From Effrenium voratum (lineage: Eukaryota; Sar; Dinophyceae; Suessiales; Symbiodiniaceae): a stretch of 64,000 bases of DNA. Within the stretch, counting starts at the first letter, position 1. Every line of letters begins with the position of its first letter. The stretch covers positions 290,001-354,000 of the forward strand of contig CAUJNA010003733.1 in assembly GCA_963377175.1 (NCBI GenBank), in the 5' to 3' direction. This document shows, one piece after another, positions 24,694 through 36,500 of this stretch. The position numbers and the translations under genes are program-made. The notes under the pieces were generated by a model. That model saw only the letters and a list, made by a program, of their open reading frames with translations, had not been told where the DNA came from and ran no database searches.

Positions 24694-27600
24694 ATGTCGA
24701 CCCCACGATCTCGAAGGAGCGTCGTGGATGAGGAGGCCATCCTAGGTGGCCTCCGCTCAGGTGAGGACCTACCGGACTATGACTACGAGGATTTCGAAGC
24801 AGGTTCAACAGGTCAGGACCGCAGGGGTGAAGATCCCGGTAGGGATACACCCAGGAGCCGTGGCAGGTACGCCGACGATGGAGACGATCGTATTTTCCGC
24901 CAGGCCACTGATGACGAGCAGACACGAAGGGTTTACTCCGATAGGAGTGGCTCTGAATCAGGTCACAGGCGTGGACGTTTTGACTTCATCAGCATGGCGA
25001 TGGACATGGCCCGCCCTCATTCGGATGACCCGGAGGCCATGCCGATTCGACCTCCGAGATCTCTTGTTCCAGGTGAGTCGCAGGTCTCGGATGAGTTTGA
25101 GAATAGGCCGCAGGGACCAGGGACTATGGTTCTGGCTCCGGGAGGTATCCCGGGCCGATCCACTGGTTCTCAGAATCCAGGTCAGTTTGATGAGCACGAG
25201 GAGCGGAAATTCACGGACTTCGGATACGATGATCTGTTGAAATCAACCGCAGGTTGGGGCAGTAGCTCAAAGCAGGGATCTGATGCCGGTAGGCCCAACC
25301 CTAATACTGCCAAATCTGAGTCTTATGATGGCGAAGATTACAATTTTGCGGATGAGGAGGAGAGCCATTCGCGCCGAGATGCAGGCAGCCGTGAGACTGC
25401 AAGGACTAGTCCCGCCGCTGCCAAGTTTGAGGTCGATGATGATGACGAGTATGCCGCATTTGCGGATCGCCGTGATGAGGAGGAGGACCAACCACGACGA
25501 AATGCTAGGATCCGTGATGCTGCGAGGCCCAGGAGCCTCTCTCGTGGAGCCGCCAGGGACCTTCGCGTTGACAGGGATGCCCGAAGCGAGAGAGAGAGAG
25601 CCAGGGACAGTCGGGAAGTTCTTCGGGGATTGGAGGCCATTCATGACCGCGAGGGACCGGTAGGTCCCCCGGCGATTGGTGATTCCCCGAATGTTCCCCC
25701 CTTTCCCAACATCACATTTGGAGGTCCGTTGAGTCAGAGAGACGTGAACTCGAACCGGGTTACTGGTTCACCGAGGATCACTGAGCGGGCTGCCGATGTT
25801 GTTAGGACAGGTGCCAGAGATGGTCGGCTTGCCGATGCACTCGGGATCGAAGATCGTCCGTCGATCGCTAGCCCGTTAGGGCGAGATACCAGTGATCTTG
25901 AAACTCTGAGGTCTAGCAACGAGTTCACACCTCAATGGGGTTCGACTGCCAGGGAACGTAGTGTTTCTGCGAAGAGACCGTCACCTCTCGCCGCTGAGAC
26001 CGATAGGTCAAAGGCGAGGAGGGCTAGCCCCTCACCAATGGATTCAACTCCGCAGGATGAGGAGATGCCCGATCCCGCTGATGTTCACATCCACTCCACC
26101 CCCGAGTCACGTGCATCCAACATTGATCCTCGATCTGGCGATAGCCGGAGAAGGGGATCTACCCCGAGTAGACCATCCAGGATTGATGATTGTCCCGTGG
26201 ATGACCCCAGAAGACATGCCGGGGCTAGTGGGGCTCCTGAGAGGATCGAGATATCGACTCCTCCCGCCCTCAGATCCCAGTCTTCCGGCGAATCAGGTGA
26301 CGCTAGGGCGAAGGAGGTGTTCGATTTGCACATCCAGGAGATGCTCGAGAGAGGTGAGGTTTCTGGCTCAGTCGCGAAGGCGTTCCACATCTTTGCTGAC
26401 CAAATCAGGGTACTGAACGGTCAGGTGAGTTCCATGCGAAGGGAATGGAGCGACGAGAGTCAACGGACGAAGGACAAGGTCGATCGCCTGGCAGCTGAGG
26501 TTGCGACTCAATCTGATGCCGGGAGGATGCGAATGATAGTTCAACGGTTCGCAAGGGAAGTTATTCCCGATAGCAAGGCCATTGTGAGGCAAGCCATCGA
26601 TGAGCAAGCCGAGGTCGTGGAGCAGAGGATTAACCTACTGTCCCACGAGGTCCATGAATCTGTCAGGGACAATGAGGCATCGACTGATCGGCTTCGCCTG
26701 ATGATTCAGGAGAATAATGAGGCTGCCCGCAGGAGCCATGCTGCTTCTGAGGACGAGATCCTTAAGGATTTGGACAAGCTTGAGAAACGGATGTTCTCGG
26801 TAGAGAAAACCGTTGGGATGCGGACACCGGCAGGTGTATGGAATCCGAATCCTGTCGCGCATCCGTCCGATAGGGCCAGCGGCAGTGTAGTCGATGCAAA
26901 TTTCAGGGAGTTAAGCCTGAAGATCGAGAAAGCTCTCCTTGATCACGAGACGTTTGCCAAGTGGGCCTCTGAATCTATTGAGGGGGTCAAAGAGGAGCAC
27001 ACTCGTCTTGTTAATCGAGTGTCTAGACTGCAGAGTGGAAGGGGTTCTCAGGAGGTCGATAGACCATCAGGGCATGATTCCCCGCAGGACTGGCATGAGG
27101 CTGTTGACGAGATCAATCGGAAGATGCAGGATCTGGCTCGAGGAATTCAACGTCAACGTCGGGATCATGACGACATCATTTCTAGGTTTGAAACCGTGAA
27201 ATCACATGTTGAACAGTATGAAGCGAGATCGGCAGTTGTGAATCGGGTCGTTGATGGCATCCAAGGACAGATCCGTAATCTTCCTGCCAGCAGTGACCAA
27301 GTGCAGCCTGCCGTTAGGCGAGAGCTCGGCACATTCCGGAGTACACTTGAAGGTGTTATGCGGAGAGTCAGCGCTATCGATGGTAACGTGCGTAACCTTA
27401 GCGCCGCGAACAACAGAATCATGTCCCAGCTCTTTGAGATGGAGGGTCAATTTGACGAGGCTGCTGGCATTATTCAGGGTGTCCAGCAGATTAATGAAGC
27501 TCCTCCACAACCCAGAGAAAGACGGAATGTTGGTTACCATGCATTTGCGGGGCAAGGACATAGGATCAGGTCACCGACGCCTACACCAGGGGAAGGTGAC

Positions 27601-30510
27601 GGCCGGGGTACTGGCCTGCCGGTGAGACCAGGCGGAGGCGTTGTTTTGCCTGATCATGTTTTGCCGAATGTGCCCGATAGGGTCGATCCTTCTCGCGCAG
27701 ACAGGCATCCCATCTATCCCGTTAGGGAGAGGTCCGACAGCAGGAGCAGGAGGGTTCGGGGGTTGCCTGACAGGTCGCATTCGCCACCGGAGCGTGCAAG
27801 GGGTGGTCCCCGCGCGCGCGCAAGGGGGGACGTTTCTATTTCCCCCAATAGGGATGCGGGTAGGAATAGGAGCCCGAGGCCTGCTGCCGTCCCCGATAGG
27901 GGATCTGAGGTCCGGAGTCGACAACCGAGGGGGGAGAGGCCGATCCGCGATAGCGGGAGCGTCTCTCCGAATTTTGATAGGCCAATCCGCGATAGCGGGA
28001 ACGTCTCTCCGAACCCAGGTCGTCATTCAGGAGGTGGTGGGGGTAATAGGGTTCATGCCGACATCCAGAGTCCTGGTGATGAGTGGAGGACTCCTGGGAG
28101 TAGAGCCAGCGCCGACACCCAGAGTCTCGGCGATAGGCGAGGGACCGGAGCTCCGTCGGATCGTGGACAGGCCTCAGCGCCGGCTGCAAGAGGGGCTCCC
28201 GGCGGTGATGGCCCAGAAGCGCCAAAGATTTGTGCCCTCGATGATCCCAACGACCGTAGGCACCCGAATGCTGAATTCTCGTGTGTGACATGCAGTCGTG
28301 AATTCTGCGGGCTTTGTCGTGGTGACGACGGGGACTGTTGCAATTGTCAGTTCCTGAAGATGAAATGCTGGGCATGCCGCAAGAATGCTCAGGAGGTCTC
28401 CATGTATCTCTGTACGGATTGTGGGACTCACGTCTGTGAGAATCACAGTTACTTCGGAAATGACGGCCTTGAGCGATGTGCACGCTGCAATATTCGGCAT
28501 GAACGCGCTCAAGCTGGACCGCCCCCTCCTCCTCCTCCCGGGGGAGGTGGTGGGCAAGGCGGACCACCTGGTCAAGGTGGGAGCGGAAGTGGTGGGCCTG
28601 GACATGCCCCAGCTCCACCGCCAGGTCCTGGACATTATGGTGGAGGCCAAGATCCCGCTGGGCCTTCTGGAGGCCCGAGTGGAGGGGCTCCTACCGGGGG
28701 TTACCCTGGTGGAGCGCCTGGGTTCCACGGTAGTGCTGCGGATGCTCATGGAATTGGGAACAATCAGTGTGGTTCCAGCTTCTATGGTCCTGCCTACGGA
28801 GGTGGCGTTAGTCACCAAGGGGTTGGCGCTGGCGTTAGTCAGTCTAGCAATGCCACAGGTTACCCCTCAAGTGTTGCGAGCGGTGGTAACCTTGGGCCGG
28901 GTCTTAGCCTCGGCTATAGTGTGAATGGTGCCGGTAGGCAGGGAGATGGTGGTCTTCTCCCTGAAGCCTTGAGGGGAGACGATGGACGGGACAGGTGCAC
29001 GAAGTGCAGCAGAATCCCTGAGCCTGGTTTCCCTCTTGTTCCTTGCGTTGGTTGCGGAATGAGGGCGTGTGAAGTTTGCTGCCCTATGCCTGCGAGACTG
29101 TGTGAAAGTTGCAGGATTACCTCATGTACCCCGATAGGGGCTCTGATTTCCACCGTTGTCGATAAGGATCGGTTCCATCATAAGTGCAACACGATCGTGC
29201 TGCCTGCTGAGCCGACAGCTGATAAGCTGCGCGAGTGGCTTTCCGAGGTCAAGGAGAGGGTCAGGAATGCTTTCAGCTTTGACTCTGACTACGCGTTAGC
29301 GTGGATATCAGAGACTGAAAGGCTTGACTATGATGCTCTTGGCGGACCCTGCAAGTACCCGATTTTGGACTCAAACTTCACGAGTGCTATCAGGGAGTGT
29401 ATCAAGACCAGGGCTGTCAGGGACAAGATGAATCGCCTGACCGAAGCCGCTCAGAATATGAGTCCTCCCCAGGGTATCAAGGGGAGACAGATCTTGAAGC
29501 TTCTGCTGAACCACCTGCAGACTGGAGTCGAGGACGACCAGACCTTCAAGATTGCTGAGTTGACCAGTCTCAAGTGCCGGCAGACAGGTCACTCCGATGA
29601 TGAGGCAAGGCTCCGGAGTTATCTGAGCACCTGGGACAATCTCATTTCTGGCATTAGGAAGAAGATCGATGATGGGGTACTATTGGCTGTGTTCATCGAG
29701 AACGTTCGTCATCTGCGCTGTATGCGGCCTGACATTGAGAGGTGGGATCGCGATGTGACCGTTAGGTCGTTCGCGTGGCTTTATAAGGCTTGTCAGGACT
29801 GTGTTGAACGGTGGCAGAAGCGCCAGAACACGCTCCAGATGTACCAGACCTTTCATGAACAGAGGTCACGATCAGGCTCTCAATCCCGGGAGAGGGATCG
29901 GCATCCTGGTGCCCCTGGTGTTGTGCGGAGATATGATCCACTTGCCAGGAAGAGTGATCCTAGTCCTTCAAGGTCCGTTAGGTCCGGAAGGGATGGGAAA
30001 CCCGACGGAAAGCCGAGATCATCTTCACCCGGAAGGAGCAGTCAGAGAGACAGAGCTTCTCCTGGAAGAGGCAGTCAGAGGGATAAGCGCACACCGTCTC
30101 CCAAATCGCCAAGAAGACAGTCCCCTGCTGGGCCTGCTGATCGGGCGTGCTGGGAGTATACGAAGACTGGGAAGTGTCAATATGGCCGGGAATGCAGGTT
30201 CGAGCACGACAAGAGCCCAAGGAATCCCGCTGCGCCTTCTACGCCGAGGACTGGAGATAGGCCCGTTAGGGACAAGCCTATGTTCTTCGGATACTGCTAC
30301 GACTGGATGTATGGCAAGTGCACAGCTCAGCCGTGCAAATACCTGCATCAGAAGCCACCACCAGGCACGAAGCCCATCACGCCTCGTTCCACTGCTGGTC
30401 CGGTTGTTGAGGATGAAGAGGGGGATACCCCTAGATCGCCTACGCCCAGTCCTCCCGATAGGGAGGCGAGGCGTCTCGACAGCCCCGCTCAAGGATTGAC
30501 GGATTTTTAG
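24694..30510 (+). CDS. ORF1, Gag-like polyprotein of the retroelement (copy 1)
   Basis: About 1938 residues from the ATG at 24694; an open-frame TTG lies 24 bases upstream. Residues 1-500 are charged and probably disordered. Residues 540-960 are long-helical and heptad-rich, likely coiled coil. Residues 1100-1180 have Arg/Asp/Ser repeats, including tandem RPIRDSG units. Residues 1180-1270 hold CVTC, CGLC, CCNC and CWAC pairs, a RING- or B-box-like zinc module. A Gly/Pro-rich linker follows (1274-1422), then a second Cys module (CTKC, CVGC, CEVCC). Residues 1490-1720 look like a capsid-type helical domain, and two CCCH fingers lie near 1819-1838 (C-x8-C-x5-C-x3-H) and 1867-1885 (C-x7-C-x4-C-x3-H). 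The CCCH pair takes the place of the usual CCHC nucleic-acid-binding knuckle. It ends in a TAG inside a possible frameshift signal. The Gag role is inferred from position and layout. Confidence 0.75.
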   Translation: MSTPRSRRSVVDEEAILGGLRSGEDLPDYDYEDFEAGSTGQDRRGEDPGRDTPRSRGRYADDGDDRIFRQATDDEQTRRVYSDRSGSESGHRRGRFDFISMAMDMARPHSDDPEAMPIRPPRSLVPGESQVSDEFENRPQGPGTMVLAPGGIPGRSTGSQNPGQFDEHEERKFTDFGYDDLLKSTAGWGSSSKQGSDAGRPNPNTAKSESYDGEDYNFADEEESHSRRDAGSRETARTSPAAAKFEVDDDDEYAAFADRRDEEEDQPRRNARIRDAARPRSLSRGAARDLRVDRDARSERERARDSREVLRGLEAIHDREGPVGPPAIGDSPNVPPFPNITFGGPLSQRDVNSNRVTGSPRITERAADVVRTGARDGRLADALGIEDRPSIASPLGRDTSDLETLRSSNEFTPQWGSTARERSVSAKRPSPLAAETDRSKARRASPSPMDSTPQDEEMPDPADVHIHSTPESRASNIDPRSGDSRRRGSTPSRPSRIDDCPVDDPRRHAGASGAPERIEISTPPALRSQSSGESGDARAKEVFDLHIQEMLERGEVSGSVAKAFHIFADQIRVLNGQVSSMRREWSDESQRTKDKVDRLAAEVATQSDAGRMRMIVQRFAREVIPDSKAIVRQAIDEQAEVVEQRINLLSHEVHESVRDNEASTDRLRLMIQENNEAARRSHAASEDEILKDLDKLEKRMFSVEKTVGMRTPAGVWNPNPVAHPSDRASGSVVDANFRELSLKIEKALLDHETFAKWASESIEGVKEEHTRLVNRVSRLQSGRGSQEVDRPSGHDSPQDWHEAVDEINRKMQDLARGIQRQRRDHDDIISRFETVKSHVEQYEARSAVVNRVVDGIQGQIRNLPASSDQVQPAVRRELGTFRSTLEGVMRRVSAIDGNVRNLSAANNRIMSQLFEMEGQFDEAAGIIQGVQQINEAPPQPRERRNVGYHAFAGQGHRIRSPTPTPGEGDGRGTGLPVRPGGGVVLPDHVLPNVPDRVDPSRADRHPIYPVRERSDSRSRRVRGLPDRSHSPPERARGGPRARARGDVSISPNRDAGRNRSPRPAAVPDRGSEVRSRQPRGERPIRDSGSVSPNFDRPIRDSGNVSPNPGRHSGGGGGNRVHADIQSPGDEWRTPGSRASADTQSLGDRRGTGAPSDRGQASAPAARGAPGGDGPEAPKICALDDPNDRRHPNAEFSCVTCSREFCGLCRGDDGDCCNCQFLKMKCWACRKNAQEVSMYLCTDCGTHVCENHSYFGNDGLERCARCNIRHERAQAGPPPPPPPGGGGGQGGPPGQGGSGSGGPGHAPAPPPGPGHYGGGQDPAGPSGGPSGGAPTGGYPGGAPGFHGSAADAHGIGNNQCGSSFYGPAYGGGVSHQGVGAGVSQSSNATGYPSSVASGGNLGPGLSLGYSVNGAGRQGDGGLLPEALRGDDGRDRCTKCSRIPEPGFPLVPCVGCGMRACEVCCPMPARLCESCRITSCTPIGALISTVVDKDRFHHKCNTIVLPAEPTADKLREWLSEVKERVRNAFSFDSDYALAWISETERLDYDALGGPCKYPILDSNFTSAIRECIKTRAVRDKMNRLTEAAQNMSPPQGIKGRQILKLLLNHLQTGVEDDQTFKIAELTSLKCRQTGHSDDEARLRSYLSTWDNLISGIRKKIDDGVLLAVFIENVRHLRCMRPDIERWDRDVTVRSFAWLYKACQDCVERWQKRQNTLQMYQTFHEQRSRSGSQSRERDRHPGAPGVVRRYDPLARKSDPSPSRSVRSGRDGKPDGKPRSSSPGRSSQRDRASPGRGSQRDKRTPSPKSPRRQSPAGPADRACWEYTKTGKCQYGRECRFEHDKSPRNPAAPSTPRTGDRPVRDKPMFFGYCYDWMYGKCTAQPCKYLHQKPPPGTKPITPRSTAGPVVEDEEGDTPRSPTPSPPDREARRLDSPAQGLTDF

Positions 30511-30517
30511 GCGGGGC
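30482..30517 (+). promoter_or_regulatory. Candidate -1 frameshift signal between ORF1 and ORF2 (copy 1)
   Basis: ORF1 ends GAT TTT TAG, with a run of five T (30504-30508). A Phe tRNA on TTT could re-pair one base back, moving into the ORF2 frame, which is open across the stop and has no early ATG (first ATG 30564). GCCCCGC at 30482-30488 and GCGGGGC at 30511-30517 are perfectly complementary, so a 7-bp stem encloses the site. The arrangement is identical in copy 2 at 48499-48534. Confidence 0.5.
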
Positions 30518-33500
30518 GGGCCGTTACCCTGAGGCCAACCGTGTTGTTGTGGCGTGTCCAGCTATGTGGGCTGTTGCCCCAGCTACCGGTGGGTCTGCAC
30601 CGGGTTGCCTCCCTCCTTGCGTTGGCAGTTGGGAGAAAAGCGAGCGAGGCGCATTGTTCTTCTCCGGCACTACCGGTGGAGGTCCGAAATGGGACCAAGT
30701 CATTTGGAGACGGACAGTTGACGCAAATGGGACCGTGATCGAGGATATCGGGGTGAACTCTTGTGATCGCCGAGCAACCTTGTTCAAGAGACTCCCAAGA
30801 CGAAGTGATACCAAGACGACGTTTTGGTACTGTGATGATGCGGAGGTTGCACTGTCCTGGAGGAAGAAGTACTTCCCGAAGGGTCCCGGTAGGGAACCTC
30901 TCAGGGTCAAGATTCCCGATCTTCCTGATGTGTTTGTTGTCTCGATTGAAAATGACAATACGGGTAGGGTCGTGAATCGTTGCCGTGAGGCTGGATACAG
31001 CCATCCAAATGCGATTAAGTTCCCTTCGCGCAAGAGAATTGCTAGGGAAGTTCAAAGTGCTCTGATAAGAGCAGCGGCTGTTCACGCCCAAGTGCTCTTA
31101 GACAATGACGAGGACATCGATACCAACCCTGGTGATGTGCGGGGACATCGCGTTGTACGAAAGCCGAAGTACACTCAGAAGGTTGCTGCACCTGTTGGAT
31201 ACGATGGGGTGAGGTGGCTGGTAGATACTGGTTGCCCAATGGATCTGGTCGGTCTCGGTGATTTGAAAGGACCCGATAGGGCCCTGATCGCCAAAGGCGG
31301 ACACACTCATGCGCTGCACACTGCCAACGGGGCGACTCGCACTGCTGGTCGTGTTGATGCTGATGTTGGCAACCTGGACGAGGTGATTGAGGCACACGTC
31401 CTTGAGTCCACTCCATCCATCATATCCGTTGGAAAGCGTTGTATGGATATGGGATATTCGTTTGTATGGGCTGCAGGTTGCAAACCTACTCTCACGTGTC
31501 CTTCGGGCCGGACGGTGACATTGGATGTCATCAATAACGTGCCATATCTTCCTCATAGTGACACTCAGTTCGTTTCTCCCACTCTTGATGATGCTGAGCC
31601 AATCCCTGCTATGCCTGCCCCCGGGGCGGCGTATCGAGGGCTTGAAGCCAGCGAGATTCCGCTGGGTAGGTCTAGGCTTGCGGCCAAGAGTGAGCTACAG
31701 GACACCTGGCGCACTGAGCGGTCGGGCCATGTTGTGAAGGAGCACCGGCTTCCGCGCAAAGCAAAGTTTGTGCCGATAGGCGATGATTGCCCCGTTGGAG
31801 TTGATCGATTGGACAACTACAGGAAAACTGTCGTTCATCGAAATGGGGTTACCCATGAGGTGCTGGTTGATAGTCTATGGGAGTTATCCGAAAGAGATCA
31901 GCATGCGATAGCATCTGATGTCCCTTGGACGGGTGAAACGTGGTTTCGGGTCAAGTGCGAGACCGTTGCTCTTCCCGGAAAGGCGGAACAGGGGGGTGAG
32001 GGCGGTAGCCGCTCACCACCTTTTCCTGGCCCGGGGGAAGGGGATGATGGTGACATTGTCGAGATAAACTTTCTCTCCGGACTCCGCACAGAGGCTGAAT
32101 GGCGGGCAGATGCTAAGACGCTTCGCCATATGCTTACCCATCTCCCGAAGAACCCCTATTGCCCGCACTGCCAGCGTGCGAAAATGGAGAATGTCAAGCT
32201 TCGCCGCAAAGGTGGTGCTGCTGCGCATGACGTGGTAAGTTTCGGGGACCTAACCACTGCTGACACGATGGTGTTGCGAGGATTGAAGGATCGAGGCTTT
32301 CATGGCGAAGCGGACGCGATAGTGTTCTATGACCTCGCTACTGACTACCTCGAAGTCCTCCCTGTGCAATCCAGATCCCGTAGCAATACGCTGGAGGCAT
32401 TTCGCAGGTTTGCAGGGGGGCAAACTCTGAAGTTAGTGTACAGCGACCAGGCCCCAGAGCTGAAGAATGCTGTCACTACGCTTGGAGCATTGCACCGGCT
32501 TTCTACACCGGGCATGCCCAAGACCAATGGCCTGATCGAGAACAAGGTTAAGCTCGTTCTTCACGGGGCACGTGTGCTCCTGCGTCAAGCTGGATTTGAA
32601 CCTCGATGGTGGCCATTTGCCGTTAGGCATTTTTCCATGGCAAGGAACATCGAAAATCGCGGTGAGGGATCACCGTGGATGCGACGCCACGGTAACGGGA
32701 ACTTCAGCGGAGTCATTCTGCCGTTTGGTTGTCTGGTCGACTTCTACCCCATTGCTCCCAAGATTCGCAGGGATAGAAAGGGGGGGGTTCAAAACGCCCA
32801 AAACAACTCCAAACATGCTGGGAAGATCGACTCAGAGGACGTTGATGAAGGAGGAGACCACTGGATCGCAAATGAAGACGAGAAGGTTCTCACTCGCGTC
32901 CACGTTGAAGCGCGAACCGAGCTCTTTATCCCGATAGGGACGAGCTGTCCAGTCAAGATCAAAGACCTTGGCAGGAGGCGGAGCACAGTCCTCAACTATC
33001 TTGACGGATCGACCGAATTCGTTGTTGACGAAAACTGGCTCCAGGCCGAGAACGACCGTGGAGGTAACCACGAATGGACTGGAGAAACTCATTTCGACTG
33101 TGATTTTGATCGAGTCGATGAGGATGAGGCCGAGATCTATGAGAACGAGGAGTATGAACCCGAATGCAACGACGAACCGGACTTTGTTCCCATTGATGAG
33201 GTAGGGGTTGAAGAGACAAGTGTCACTACTGCCCTGCCCGCCGAGAAGAAAGAGCGGGACTTCATCAAGATAGAGGAGGATCCGAAGTTCGCCCCATCTT
33301 CCAAGCCAGGCCTATTTCTGGGCTATCGGTTAGAACCAGGGGGGCTGTGGAAGGGCGACTATCTCGTTGCTGATCTCGAGCACATCCAAAGGGGTCTCAG
33401 GAAACCAAGTGTACACCAGGTCAAACGTATCTGGAAGAACCCTGAGGAGCCCTACGTGTTCCCGATGTTGGCATCTTATGATGCTAGGACTCGGACCATT

Positions 33501-36500
33501 CGGGAGGCGTTAGCTGACCGAAGGGCCGACCTTAAGCCGAGTAAGAAGATCAGGGATGAATTCGACTTTGATGAAGGTCGGTTTGATGATCCTGATGATG
33601 ATGACGATGACCAACAGGACGAGGGGGGCGGTAGCTCTTCCAAGTCTGATGGGGCCATTCAGAGCAAGGCTGTCCAAGGGAGTGGTGACGCGTGCGTCTC
33701 AGATTACTGGGAGCGGCACGACGAGGACAGCGCCTGGTATCGCATCCACGTTGAGGTGCGGAAGAAGTTCTTCGGGACGACGAACGAGGACCTTCCCCCA
33801 GGTGGTCCTTCGCATGAGGAGCTTGACACCGTTAGGGTCACGCACATGCGGGGGCTTGATGCCGTTGGAAATTGGGTGAGAGATGATCGTCATCACGATG
33901 CTCCCAATCATCGGCACTTCACGCGTGGATTTTGGACTGGTGTGACCATCCTCTTTGATAAGGGATGTGCTCCCCACGGTAGGTTTAAGCCAAAGGAAGA
34001 AGGAGCCAAACCTACCGGAGGTCCAAAGAAGGGTCATGAGCTGCACGGAGACAGGATCGACTATGGCCAATCCGCCGATAGGCGTGAGCGACCATACGCA
34101 GGCACCGGAAAACCCAATTCAATTGATGCGGATAGTTGGAGACAGATGTCCACCCGGTCTCGGGAGATATATGTTCAAACCGAACGGGAGTTATCCCTAA
34201 GGGAAGAAAGACGCCGCGAACATCCTGAGAGGGACCCGGCTGCTCCAGCGCCTGGCCGCAAGCTCCTCATCGAGTTTGCGTGTGAACCTGACTCGCGTTT
34301 GTCCGCAGTGATGATGGAGTGTGGAGGCGATGCAATTCGCGTTCACGTTGGCTCATTTGACATCACCAAAGCCAAAGACGTTAGTCGGCTTATTGGGATC
34401 ATCGAGGATAATCCTGGGTGTGACCTGTGGGCGTCAATTCCGTGCGGACCGTGGAGTACATGGCAGTATGTCAACCTTTCGATTCACGGTGCTGAGTTTG
34501 CATCACACCTGAACGATCTTAGAAGGAATTCTCAGGTAATGTTTGCGGCGTTCCTGCGGGCCTCCCGAGCCGTTAGGCGAGGAGGGGGCAGGGTTGCATT
34601 TGAGTGGCCTAGACACTGTCTTGGATGGAAGCAACCGTTCATGCAGAGGTTTCTTGCTGATCCTGATGTCGAGACCGTTGATTTCGACGGCTGTGATTTC
34701 GGGATGCAGGACAAGGACGGTGTGCCAATCAGGAAGCAGTGGAAGGTTGCGACGACCTCCAAGGAGCTCATTGATGAGCTGTCAGGTCGGAAATGCAAGC
34801 ACGAGAAGGGATACCTTCATGCACGCATTGAGGGGTCGGTCACCCCAACGACTGCTCTCTATCCGAGTGAAATGTGCGAGGCAATCGTTGGAGCGTGGTA
34901 CCCGAACGGCACTTTCAAGAAGGTCGCGAATGCAATGCCGGTCGAGGTTGACCCGGTTGAACAGCGATGGAAGAAGAAGCCGAATACCTTGTACGTCAGT
35001 CTTAACAGTGAGGCTGCCAAGATCCCGACGCGGGCTACTTCGGGAAGTGCGGGTTTGGATACCTATGCCTCCGAGGGAGCATGTATTCCCGCAGGGGGGT
35101 CAGGCTTGGTCAACACCGGAATCTCGATAGAGATGCCCGCTGGGGTATATGCTAGGATAGCTCCCAGGTCAGGACTAGCCGTGAAGAACAGGATCGCTGT
35201 AGGCGGTGGGGTCATTGATCCCGACTACGACGGAGAGATCAAGGTCATCCTCTTTAATCATGGGGGTGAGGACTTCATCGTGAATCCCGGGGACCGCATT
35301 GCACAGATCGTACTAGAGCGTGTTATGCTCATTGACGCGTCAATCGTTCCTAGGAAAGCCAAGCGGGGAACCGATAGGGGATCCGCGGGTTTCGGAAGCA
35401 CTGGTATAGCTGCTGCTGCCCCTACGATTGGATCTGATGGAAGGACCTTTGAGTTCTCTATGCCTAGGGGGGAGATATCCCTTTCTCATCGGCCAAAGAG
35501 CTCAGGTGTCTTTCCTCCCTTGTATGCTTGTGTCGCTAGGCCAGTGAACAAGAAGGAACAAGCTGGGAATGCCAAGGCAAAGGCCGCTCTTCAGAAGGAG
35601 TGGGACAAGTTAACTTCGCAGGGATGCTGGGACTTGTCAACTGTCCAAGAGTGGCATGATGTTGCGGCCAAGGCACGTAGGGAAGGGGAGAAGATCCATG
35701 TTGGTAGGATTTTCGACATTTGCGTCGAAAAGAATCACGAGCTGCCGGAAGACGATCCGAATCGCAAATATAAAGGGCGAGTCGTGTTCGAGGGATGTTT
35801 CGTCCGTGATGAGATCGGGCATTGGGCCCTGTTCTCCGAGAACACCTCCTGCCCCGCTACTATGGCGGCGGGTAAGATGGGTGATGCTCACGGGTTACTC
35901 CCAGGGAATCTTCTGGAAGTGAGTGATGGGGAGTCTGCGTACACTCAGGCCCGCTTGAAGGGAAAGAAGACTTGGGTGAGGATTCCTCGCGATCAATGGC
36001 CACCTGAGTGGTTCGACGGCAGCGGAAATCCCAGATACAAGGATCCGGTCGTTGTCCTCGTGCTTGCACTATATGGACATCCGGATGCTGGTACCTTTTG
36101 GGAACAGCACTGCGAGGCAATGCTGAAGAAAGTCGGATACGTCAAGGTGAAGGATTGGGCCAGCGTGTTTAGGCATGAGGAGCTCGACCTCTTCCTTGTC
36201 GTGTACGTGGATGACTTCAAGATGAGTGGGCCGGCGAAGAACATCGCAGAAGGATGGGCGCTGATCTCGAAGGTCATCAAGATGGAGGAACCAAGGCAGC
36301 TCAAGAGATATCTTGGCTGCGAGCACGAATTCACGCAACAGGTGGTCAAGGGTCACTTTGACCCGAGACTGGCGTGGACGGTCGGCAATCCTCCTGATAA
36401 GGAGCAACCCGACTTGAGGTTTGGTCCAGAGGGGTTACTCTCTAAGGACATCCCCAAGCCGGAAACCACGATAAGGTTCATCAAGTACAGCGAGAGCAGC

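Noticed and set aside
25267..28818. Long minus-strand open frames inside ORF1 (for example 27836-28618 and 28174-28818)
   Set aside because: They are shadows of the GC-rich plus-strand coding sequence, contain no recognisable motifs, and recur only because the element is duplicated.
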